Of a stretch of 64,000 nt of DNA, positions 25,880-37,038 are shown in pieces (the first letter of the stretch is position 1; every line of letters starts with the position of its first letter). Below the pieces are notes generated by a model. It searched no databases, was not told the origin of the DNA, and saw only the letters and a program-made list of their open reading frames with translations. A program made the position numbers and the translations under genes. Source of the stretch: Pogona vitticeps (taxonomy: Eukaryota; Chordata; Lepidosauria; Squamata; Agamidae); contig NC_135787.1 of assembly GCF_051106095.1 (NCBI RefSeq), positions 173,809,001 through 173,873,000 of the forward strand. The letters run 5' to 3'.

Positions 25880-26078
25880 GGTGAGATGCAGTGGATTGAG
25901 TGGTGGATTAGGACTGAGGACCTTGATTTGAATCCCAGTTTAGCCGTGGAAGCTTAATGGGTGAGAGGATGGCACTGGTAAAACCACTCTTTAACTATTT
26001 CTTTTAAAGTCAATATAAGTTGGTTCTGCACTGATGGCAGATAACACACACAGCCCTAGTGAGTGACTTGCTGAATGA
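25880..26078 (+). mobile_element. tRNA-derived SINE with RTE-type tail
   Basis: Head GATGCAGTGGATTGAGTGG, B-box-like TGATTTGAATCCCAG, then TATAAGTTGGTTCTGCACTG and ATGGCAGATAACACACACAG. Confidence 0.65.
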
Positions 26079-26430
26079 ATGAATGCAGAAGAGTGTCTCC
26101 TGGGACAAGACTCTAGCTGGACCGTCTGGAGGTCACTGAATAGACTTTGAAGCAAATTAGGAAGATCCAAGAATAATCAAGGGAAATGGGGCTACTTGGA
26201 TACCAGACACATTTTCTGTGACTGTGGAGAACTTCAATCAATGCAGCACTTACAATTTCTACCGCACCACATGTATAAAAGAAGATCTAGCAAATGACCA
26301 AAATAACATTATTGGAATAGTCTGCTTCTGGTCAAAAATAGTCTAAGTATCTGAATATTTTTATTTGTTTTTAATTTTTGCCTATATTTCATATACATCT
26401 ATAATTTTAAACCAAGCAATGTGATACAAA

Positions 26431-26530
26431 GGAAGGAAGGAAGGAAGGAAGGAAGGAAGGAAGGAAGGAAGGAAGGAAGGAAGGAAGGAAGGAAGGAAGG
26501 AAGGAAGGAAGGAAGGAAGGAAGGAAGGAA
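26431..26530. repeat. (GGAA)25 microsatellite upstream of antiporter B
   Basis: Exactly 25 uninterrupted GGAA units ending 379 bp before the start codon of antiporter B. GGAA is the core ETS-family binding word, so this may act as an enhancer, but no regulatory role is shown by the sequence alone. Confidence 0.97.
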
Positions 26531-26909
26531 GAGTAACTTGACTTAAACTACAAACAAAGTCAAGAGAAGTACATACAACTAGACCATGTTCTTGGTATGC
26601 AAAACGGGCAGCTGGAAGTGTTCCCACTTCACACCAGTGTCTATGACAGAAGCCTCCACTTGCTATGGGATTTTGGACCCCACTTCCCCTCCCACCTGAT
26701 ATTTTTGTTTAAATATTTGTTTGCTTCATGTGTCTGTTATGTCCAGGGTTTCCCAGCCAAATCGTACTCTGCCTGCTGAGCAAAGAGACAGAGAGAGAAG
26801 AGAGAGAGAAAGTAGAGCAAAACTTCTATCCAAGAGGTCAAAAAAAGAAAGCTGTGTGGTTGTGACGCAGAAACTTTCTGTGAACCAGTGAAACCGCTGT
26901 GTAAAAGAA
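26531..26909 (+). promoter_or_regulatory. Proximal upstream region / 5' UTR of antiporter B
   Basis: An in-frame TGA at 26889-26891 sits 18 bp before the ATG, so this DNA is non-coding. I see no TATA box at a convincing place and no CpG island. A GA run lies at 26786-26809. TGACGCAG at about 26862 is only a weak likeness of an amino-acid-response or antioxidant element. Confidence 0.4.
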
Positions 26910-27123
26910 ATGGTGACCTGCAGGAAGGAGAAACCTCCAACTGAGGGGAAGGAAGCCGTTTTCCTAAGGAGGAAGATCACCCTCGTCCGGGCCATCGCCC
27001 TGGCTGTGGGCACAATGGTGGGGAGTGGCATCTTCATATCCCCCAAAGCAGTGCTGAAAAACTCAGGCACCGTCGGGACCTCATTGCTTGTGTGGTTGGC
27101 CTGTGGGATCCTGTCTCTGTTTG
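26910..27123 (+). CDS. SLC7A11-like: Antiporter B exon 1
   Basis: 214 bp with the ATG. It encodes the cytosolic N-terminus and TM1-TM2, including [20 protein letters not shown]. The donor is GTGAGT at 27124. The in-frame stop upstream at 26889 fixes the start. Confidence 0.93.
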
Positions 27124-28596
27124 GTGAGTGGATGGGCTTCTTTTCTAATTTCTTGTGGTGTTTTTCTCCTCTTCTTTCCAGACCAAGGTTCTTACAAGAG
27201 GATGAAGATAAGTAGAGCACCCCTTACCCCCCCCCAAAAAAAGATATAGTTCACAGAGAGTAGGTGAATTATGGACTTAGGAATGTATGTCCATGAGGGA
27301 GCTTTGAGGAATGGGTCCCTCAAAACATTCTCCGCTGGGAGTTCAGAATGTGTAGCAATTGCCATGGAAATCATCAGGAGATCACTTTGGGACACGCAGT
27401 CAGGGCACCACATGAAGAACAGATGTGCTGGAATGAAAGAATGCGCATCACTGGAACATGTGGTTACATGTGCCTCTTGCTTTAGTTCAGTTACAGTCCT
27501 TGGATGGTTCTGCACAGTAGCTTCCTGTCGCTTTGGTTCATTGACCTTTACACTAAATAACGGGGAAAATTTATTGAGGGTAGCAGAAGAATAATTTTTC
27601 TCCAGTGACACCTCAACTGTTCCCCATGCAATTGCCCCCTGAAATCACCAGATGTTCAGTCTGGACAGGAAGACATCTAACACAGGTTCAAGATCAATGT
27701 TAATTTCCCCCCCTGGATTATAAATCCCAGAATCTTAGCCAACGTGTCCAGTGTAGGAGTCTGAGAGCTGTAATTAAAAAAACCAAACAAACTAAACCTT
27801 TTCCAAGCATTGGATGCAAATTAGAATGATTTGTGCAAGGACTTTAAGGGTGCCCTCCTGTACATATATAGTGAATTCAAAGGGGCTTACTTGCAGGTGA
27901 GTGGGTAAAAGGTGGCTGCCTTCTTGTTTGCTTTCTAGGTGCTCTGTCGTATGCAGACTTGGGTACAACCATCACAAAATCAGGAGGACATTACATTTAC
28001 CTTCTAGAGACTCTTGGGCCATTGCCAGCCTTCTTGAGATTATGGGCTGAATTCATTATGATCCGGTAAGAGAAGATTTACTTTCCATTCCTGTGAAAAA
28101 AAGGGGGGAAGGAGGAATTCCAGACTATAGAGGGGTTTGATTGGGAGCTTTGTCTCTTTCAACTGTGCCATTGTGGGCATGTTCCAGCTGTGTTTTTAGA
28201 AGCAGCCAGCTGGTGAATGCAGCACCACGGAGATCTAACAAGGAGATCTAACAAATGTTGGGAGGGGGAAAGGGAGAAAAGACATATGAGAAAGACATGG
28301 AGCAGTGGGGGGAGAATGAATGGATAGAAGATTAAGAAAGGAGAGAACCCAAATATGGAAAATGGAAACATAAAAAATAATCTCAAACCACAGACAATCT
28401 TCTCCAGGCACAGAAATGTTTTCACTAATATGCAAATATCACTGTAGTTTTTGTGACAATGACAACTACTATAACAAAAGGCTTGAGGTTCTATAGAAAC
28501 CAGGTTGATATATGATCTGCTCTTCCCCCACCAAGCCAAAGAGCTACTAGATAAACAGAGCCGTCTGCCACTGAACATCTGGGAGCTGCCTAGCTT

Positions 28597-28666
<70 letters not shown>

Positions 28667-29793
28667 TAAGTGAACATACAGCTTGTTCAAGGGAACCCTT
28701 GATGCCAACTGGCTTCTGTGCTGTCAAGTTGCCTCTGATGTGTGCTGATCCTATGAATGAACAATTTCCAACATGTCCTGTCCTCAGCTGCCTTGCTCAG
28801 CTATTGCAGACTCAAGCTTGTGGCTTCCTTTAGGGATTCAATCCATGTCAGATTTGGTCTTCCTCTCTTCCTGCTGCCTTCAACCTTTCCCAGCATTATT
28901 GTCTATTCCAGAGAATCTTGCTTTCTTATGGTGTGCCCAAAGTAGGACAGCTTCACTTTCATCATTTCTGCCTGCGGAGATAGCTCAGGCTTGATTTGAT
29001 CTAGGAACCACTTGCTCATCTTTCTGGCAGTCCGGGATAACTACAAATATCTCCTCCAACACAATGTTTCAAATGAATCAATTTTATTTTCGGTCAGCTT
29101 TCCTTACTGCCCAGCTTTCTCACCCATAAATTGTGATTGGGAATACAAGAAGCAGGGAACCGATCTTCGCAAAGTGAAAAAAACCCATTTAAAACATCGT
29201 TTTACGATCGCAATTGTGATCACAAAAACATCGTCGTGAAGCGGGGCACGACTGTACTTCATTTTTTCTATTTCCTTCATTGCTGCCCTTCCTCGTCCCA
29301 GTCTTCTTCTGATTTCTTGGTTACAATGTTCATTTGGATTGATGACTGAACCAAGATATACAATATCTTTCAATTTCTTCATTGTTGACATTATTGTGTT
29401 ATTCTGTAGTCAGTTTTTTTGTTTTCTGAATGTTCAACCGCAGTCCTGCTTTGGCAGTTTCTTCTTTCACTTTCACTGAGAGGTTTTTCAAGTCATTGTT
29501 CCTTTCAGCCAATAAGATAGTGCCATCTGTAGATGTCAAATTATCAATGTTTCTTTCACCAGTTTCCACTCCTCCTTCATCCGAATATAATCTGGACTTC
29601 TGTATGGTATTGTTTTGCGTATATATTGAACAGGTATGTTAATAAAATCTATCTTTGTTTGATCCCTTTGCCTATAGGAAACCATCTTGTCTGCCTATAT
29701 TCTGACCTAACTGTAGCTTCTTGTCCACAATACTGACACACAGCTTGCTCTGGAGAATACTTGGAGCCTACTGCCCTATTTCATTGCAAACAC

Positions 29794-29855
<62 letters not shown>

Positions 29856-32800
29856 GTTTTGAGTTTTGTTACAAAAATGCAGAGTTTGAAGAACAGAAAA
29901 TCAGGAGTGGTCTTTTGATTAGATATAGACAGCCACCTCATGCAACAGACTGGGGATATTGCAAAAGGGAAACAAGTAGTTATTTAATTTGCTATCATTG
30001 CATGTTTACTGCTAAGAATACTCAAGGGACTTTCTGCTCAGTTGCAGAAACCATTTAAGTGGTATTTTTGGTGTCTAGGTTCCCTCAAATGAGTGGGAGA
30101 TATCCTTTGTTGGTCTAAGCGAGGCAGCATAATGGCTGAAATCCTGTTGCATGCCATAATAAATTGATCTAGATTAGGCCTATTGAATCAGTAGGGATTT
30201 AGTAAGTCAATTCCTCTGTATGTTCCATTCGAATCAATGGAACTTACAGAGGAGTTGGCTCACCAAATTCCCCACTGCTCAATGGGTCTCCGCTTGTGCA
30301 ACGTACTGTGCTAAGCAACTGGGTTTCAGCCGATGTCTTGGACTGGCCTTTCAGAAAGTGGAATGACACAGATATGTTTATCATATAAGTGGCATAAAGT
30401 GTTTGTACAGTGAAGGAAAAAAATAGCAAAATGTGTGGGGGAAACATATTCTAGAGCAGGGGGGTCTCCAAACTTTTCACACAGAGGGCCACATAATATA
30501 TTTTTGAGGGACGAAGGAATGCATGCACGCACATGAACTCACACCCACCTGCCTGCCCACACTCCCCACCCAGCCACACGCATTCCCACACAAATGCACT
30601 CACTCCCGTCAACACGCACACACACTCTCACCCACTGACCCACACGCACGCATGCACGCACACACTCCCACCCACACACCTGGATACAATCTTTCCCAAG
30701 TATGTGTGCGCGCACACCCACACCCACACATATGGACGGGCTGGATAAAAAGGTCAGGCAGGCAGGATGTGGCCCATAGTCCGTACTTTGGAGACCCCTG
30801 TTCTAGAGAGTTAGGTATATATGTCTAGTGCAGTTGCTTTTCATGGCATCTTGCCACATAGTATATCTTCTGTTCTAACAAGAAGTGCATTTTTGTAATA
30901 AGTAGAGCTAACTTGAATTTTGTCTGCATTGAAGGCAAGGAAACTAAACCCTCCACGCACAATAGGTAAAGGTTTCCCTGTACAATTTTTGTCCAGTCGT
31001 GTCTGACTCTAGGGGGCAGTGCTCATCCCTGTTTCCAAGCCATAGAGCCAGCGTTTGTCTGAAGACAATTTCTGTTGTCACGTGGCCAGTGTGACTTAGG
31101 CACGGAATGCTGTTATCTTCCCACCGAGGTGGTACCTATTTATCTACTTGCATTTTTACATGCTTTTGAACTGCTAGGTTGGCAGGAGCTTGGACAAGCA
31201 ATGGGAGCTCACTCCGTTGCGTGGATTCAATCTTACGACTGCTGGTCTTCTGACCCTGCAGCACAGAGGCTTCTGCGGTTTAACCCACAGCGCCACCACG
31301 TCCACACACAATAGGACTCCTTTTATTTTTGTTTTCCAGGACCAACAGCAGGTTTGCACCAGCAGTGTCAGAGTACATCTTTCACAGTCTAGCTATCATT
31401 TTGTTTCTTTCATAATATCCTGAATGCTGGAGTTTGGAAAGACTACTCTTTTTTCAACTATGACTCCCAGAATCCCCCAGTCAGTTCTTGTTATGAAATA
31501 TGGAGGCAGGGGAGGAGAGATGGTATCCACTAGCTCTTTCTTTTTGTATTATTTGATGGTGTTAGTGACAAGGGAGGTTGTCCTTTTGGTGACATGGCTG
31601 ACATTCCTGAAAAATCACCACTCCTGATGACATCATCAGCCTTGCACAGCATAAATTATGGCAACAGGAGTTTAGTCTATGTATAGTAGGCCACTACCAA
31701 AACACAACAGCACAAAACAGGTGTCCATTCTATTGACCTTATACTAGCCTTGAGAGCTAAGGGAGTGGCAACATTCAGAGTCCCGAAATCATGTTTTATG
31801 AGGAGCAGAAGCAAGCAAGAGAAAGCTCCAGTTCACATGTTCCCTCCTAATCTTCATGCTGTGAGCAAGGGAAGGAGATTCTAGTTTGCAACAAACCAGT
31901 TTTATTTGAAAATGGTAAACTATGGTTTAAATGCTAAAACCAAGATGCCAAGCCACGGTTTCCTTGCCATTCCTCTTCATACAAATTGTATTTTGTCACA
32001 CCAGGACCACTGGTAACCTTTGTCGGAAATTAAAAATGAAAACTAGAAACCTTTGCATAAGCTGAAGGGCAGAGAGTGATCCTAAGACTTGTCACACCTC
32101 ATTCCCACTCCTTCAGATCATTCTTTGGAAGATTTTCCTTGCTCTGTTCATTGATGGTTACTTCAAAGGACTTGAATAGGCATGGAGAGAAAATATAAAA
32201 GAGAGGTAATAAGAAATGGTGGGAAAGAGGTGGGGAAAATCATTCTGATAACCTGCAGTTTGTGGGTTTTGTATTGCAGTCCTGCAAATATGGCCGTTGT
32301 GTCTTTGGCATTTGGACGATATCTAATTGAGCCTTTCTTTACTCCATGCCACGTCCCAATCTTGGCTGTGAAGTTGATCACGACAACAGGAATCAGTGAG
32401 TATCAACTTACCATATTTTTCCATGTATAAGACGACCTGATGTATAAGACAACCCCCATTTTTCCAACCCCAATTAAGAAAAATGTGGGTAATCTACTTC
32501 GTTCCTACTTCAGGTAAAGCAGCCATGAAAGGGCTGCAGGATCAAAGGGCTGCGATCATGCAGCCCTTTGATCCCCCTTTACTTCCATGTATAAGATGAT
32601 CCCCAATTTTTACTCTATTTTAGAAAAAAGTATCATCTTATACACAGAAAAATATGGTATACTAGGAATCTGGGGCTGATCTTAGTTAAGATTAATTCCC
32701 ACTGAAGTCACTCTCCTGTCTCCCATCTGGTATAACCATTTTTTAAAAAGCTGTAACTATAAAATAACCTTGGCAGAGGCCAAGTTGGCCTCATATTTAC

Positions 32801-35800
32801 TGTCCTTCTATAAGCAGGCAAAGACCTTTGTCTTCATGCAGGCCTTCCCTTAGTGACTGACTGTCTAGGAGGATATTTTTAATAGGATTTTTCACACATT
32901 TTCTTGCTTTTGAAAATGCTTTTAGTCGTGGTCTTGTCCATTTTTTTTAATGTATTTGTCTAATTTTTCAAAATGTTCTAATAATGTATTGTTTTTAGCT
33001 TTTAATATTGTTTCTTTTTCATGATGTAAGCCACCTTTTTTACAAGAAAGGTGGGGTAAAAATATTTTGAATAAACAAAAATAAATGTACTGATTGATAC
33101 ACAGAAGTCAAGGAATACCTTATTACTTTGAACGAGTTCAAATATCCAGGACATTTCTGCCTCCTATGCTGATACTCTGCTCCCCCCCCCCAAATTTCAG
33201 TAATCTATTTGATTTATTTCCTGATATTTGCTGTGACACTAAAAGTATGTAATTCTAATTTTGAGTGTCAATATTACCAAAACAATGTTCAAAAAAAGAG
33301 TAATCATTGGTCTCGTTTTCCAAGAGCATAAATGAAACAATAACAAATCCTTTCACAGATACAGTTCTAGTATTTTACTGTACTTTATTTTCTCCCTATT
33401 CTTTTATAAGCTCTCGTGATTGCTTTGAACTGCTGGAGTGTTAGCTGGTCAGCCAACATACAAACGGTTCTCACTGCTCTCAAACTGGTCACAGTTGGCC
33501 TAATTATCATTCCCGGGATGATGGCTCTTGGCAATGGTAAGACCAGTCAAAACTTTCATCTGAAATGAGTTGGGAACGCAGCTTTAGAAAGAAGGGGAAC
33601 AAGCAGTTGGAAGGAGAGGGAAGAAAAGGAAGAGAAGAGATAAGCAGAGGAGGAAAAAGGGAAGATAAAAGAGGGCTAAGGGATCGCTCAGTGGTTTAGG
33701 CCTCTGGCTGTGGAGCCAAAGGTTCGGAGTTCAATTCCCCACTGTGCCTCCTGTGGGCAGAGCCAGCCTGCATGATTTTGGGCAAGCTACACAGTCCCAG
33801 GGCACCTCCAGAAGACGGGACTGGTAAACCACTTCTGAGTACAGTGGTGCCTCGCATTACAATGAAACTGCATTACGACGATCTTTTTGCGATCGCAATT
33901 GCGATCGCAAAACGATGGTCTGAATGGGGTTTTTTCGCTTTGCGATGATCGGTTCCCTGCTTCGGGAACCAATTCTTCACAAAACGATGATTTTCCTCCA
34001 GCTGATCAGCGGTTTCAAAATTGCTGGCGGGTAAATAAAATGGCTCCTCGCTGTTTTCTGGGACGGATTCCTCGCTGCACAGGCACCGAAAATGGCCGCC
34101 CTATGGAGGATCTTCGCTGGACTGTGAGTTTCCAGCCCATTGGAATGCATTAAATGGGTTTAATGCTTTCCAATGGGGTTTTTATTTTCGCATTACGTTT
34201 TCGTTTTACAGCGATTTCACTGGAACAAATTAACGTCGTAATGCGAGCCACCACTGTATTCTCTACCTGGAAAACTCTGAAAAGGGTTGCCAGAAGTTAG
34301 AATTGACTTGAAGGCACCTGATTATTATTAAGGGAGAGAGATTCCAGATAGAATCTGCATAGGATGGCCATGTGCCCTGCCATACAGAGGACAACCCTTA
34401 CAATTCCTCAAGGGCACAAAATCTTCATCACAGTAAACAAGCACTGGCAATATCTCAGTTTTCTTACTGGCCAGCTTGGGGGAAGCAACTGGCAGATTAG
34501 CTGTGGGGGAGAAATATGCTGGGCTAGCTGAGTAATGGCCCTCCAGATGTTGACTCCAGCTTCTATCAAATACAGTCAGCAAGACCAATAGCCAAGGGTG
34601 ATGGTAGCTGTAATCTACAATCTACAGGTTCCTTACTAGACACATCTTTGGCTCTTCTGTTGTCAAAACCAACAATGTGTTATTTCTCTTTGGATCAGGT
34701 CATTTTGAAAATTTCCAAAATAGTTTTGACATAGATTTGCTGACACTTGACAAGCTGCCCCTTGCTTTTTACTCTGGCATGTTTGCTTATGGGGGATGGT
34801 AAGTCTCAACACTATGGATTTTCCCTTTGCATTTACTGTACTTAACAAAAAGTGTATGTATTATTGATGTGCAAGAAGGGAAACTTTAGCATTTCTTCCC
34901 CTTTTGGGGGGTGTTTCTTTCTTTATGGGATTCTTCCAGTTAAAGGCCCTTTTGCCAAACCCAAAAGAACCGAAATCTTTTAGGGTTTGTTTGTTTGTTT
35001 CAGATTTCCAATTTAGCCCTATAGACTCAATCCCCAGACCTAGTCCAAAAAGACCTTGCAGACTATTAAAGACAAGCAATGTGTTCCTAAACCTACAGTG
35101 TACAGTATGTCCTCTTCCCCAATACAAATCTGATTTTTAAGATCTTCACACGTTTTCAGGTTACACAACAATGGAGCAATTCTATACAGTTGCTGAAATC
35201 CAATAGCATCTTATGCCATGTAACACTGATAAAATCATCAGCAGTGCTGCTTTTTTGGAAATAAAACTTTTCTGCTTCTTCTTCCCATCCCAAAGGACCT
35301 GAGGATCCTTTGGGATTTCGTTCATCCTGGGAAGCCATTGGAAGCCACCAGACAATTTCTTTCTTAATTAATTAATTTCTTAATCTCTTACATGACAAAA
35401 GTTATACTTCCTTTACTTGGCAAGTTCTGTACTCTAATACTTGGAAATCTCTTTATTTCTTTTTTCAGGTTTTACATAAACTTTGTAACAGAGGAAATTA
35501 TAAATCCCAAACGGTAAGTGTGGGGGAATTAAATTTGCTCATCCACTTGGGTCATTGATTATCCACTTGCTCTTTTTTAAAATCCTAATGTTGTATCTCA
35601 TCAGACTTTGGACCATTTGGGGTTGGCAGGAGTGGGGCATGGTGATTCAGTTGTCACACAAATGCTTGCAACTAAAAAGTCCCAGATTCAATTCCATACA
35701 ATGACTGGGGGGAAAAATCCTGGCTGAAACTAGAGAGGTATTGCCAGGCAGTTTGGACAAGTATTTAATCCCATTTTTCAGTCTGCAGAGCTCACTGAAG

Positions 35801-36235
35801 AAACTTTAGATTACACAAGCACTGCATTATTTTTGTGTGCTGTAAAGTGTCGTGCATATTGATAACATTACATATAATTCTATAAAGAAATTAATAGAAT
35901 ATGATGCCCTTTCCACAGCCTGGTATCCTCATGTTAAGTATTGTGACTCCCTGGATTTTTTAATCATTGACCATGCTTCCTGCAGCTGATGGGAATCCAA
36001 ATCCATAACATGTTTAGTTTGGAAGAGAGCTTAATAGTGCAGAAACCCTAAGAGAGGAGATCACACCTTAACAGTCAGTCACAGAAAATTACTGGGCACC
36101 TCCCCACTCTAATTCTTGTATATATACTTTCTGTATTAATAAAGGAGGAAATAATCATTTACCCAAGAAGATATACAGTACATACATCAACAAGTGAACT
36201 TTGAAAAAAATTCTTCTTCTTCTTCTTCTTCTTCT

Positions 36236-36270
<35 letters not shown>

Positions 36271-37004
36271 AGGAATATCCCACTGGCTGTTTTCATATCC
36301 CTAACGATTGTTACTGTGTGTTACATCTTGATGAATGTGTCATACTACGCAGTCCTGACCCCGCAGGAAATTCTCAACTCTGATGCAGTAGCTGTGGTGA
36401 GCATGGCCTCCTTCTTGCTCTTTGCATTTTTTAATCAGTCTTGACGAGGCCGGGAGGGAAGAGTCTACAGGGTTTTGTGGAATGAACTTGAGCTTAATGA
36501 AAGAGAAATAACAGATTGGAAATTCTACTGCCTAAAGCAGACATCTGTTTACATGAGCAATAGACAGGAAGTTCTCTAAAAACAAGGGTTCGGTTAAGAA
36601 TCCTTTTATTGGCATTCCTTAAAATGAACAACATAAGATATATAGATTTTCTCTCCTAATTGAGACTTTTGTATATAGGTTTCCATATATATATGGAAAC
36701 CTATATATATATGTTTAAAAAATTTTTATCATCAACCTCACCAGTGTATTTAAAATATCACTTTCCTTGTTAAAATTTATGGTTTTTATCATTCTGTATA
36801 AATCAATAGATGAGTCTCCTAAACTAACTTTAAATATTTTTCCTTCTCAGCATAATGTGTTGTTGCCTAGCTATATTTGCTCTTTTGATTAGTCCAAAAG
36901 CTTATGTTTCATTATACGTTTATTCTTTTTTGCTGCATTGGGTGCCTCCCATACATGCATTGTACTATTGAAGAAGGAAAAAATCCTTCTGCCAACATAT
37001 GGCT

Positions 37005-37038
<34 letters not shown>

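Noticed and set aside
26382-26627. Frame with repeated FLPS
   Set aside because: Translation of the reverse of the GGAA array.
26855-26870. Possible ATF4/NRF2-type element (TGACGCAG) near the antiporter B start
   Set aside because: It misses needed positions of both consensus sites; a chance match is as likely.
27192-27611. Two overlapping frames on opposite strands after exon 1 of antiporter B
   Set aside because: They lie in intron 1; no homology, and exon 2 joins exon 1 directly in phase.
28159-28677. 172-residue frame beginning with a Leu/Ser repeat
   Set aside because: It starts in the AG microsatellite and continues through intron 2 without homology.
33671-33760. tRNA gene from A-box and B-box likeness
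   Set aside because: No full cloverleaf, and homologous copies with a LINE-type tail show it is a SINE.
33887-34153. 88-residue frame
   Set aside because: Lies within a Tigger-like MITE that has no transposase.
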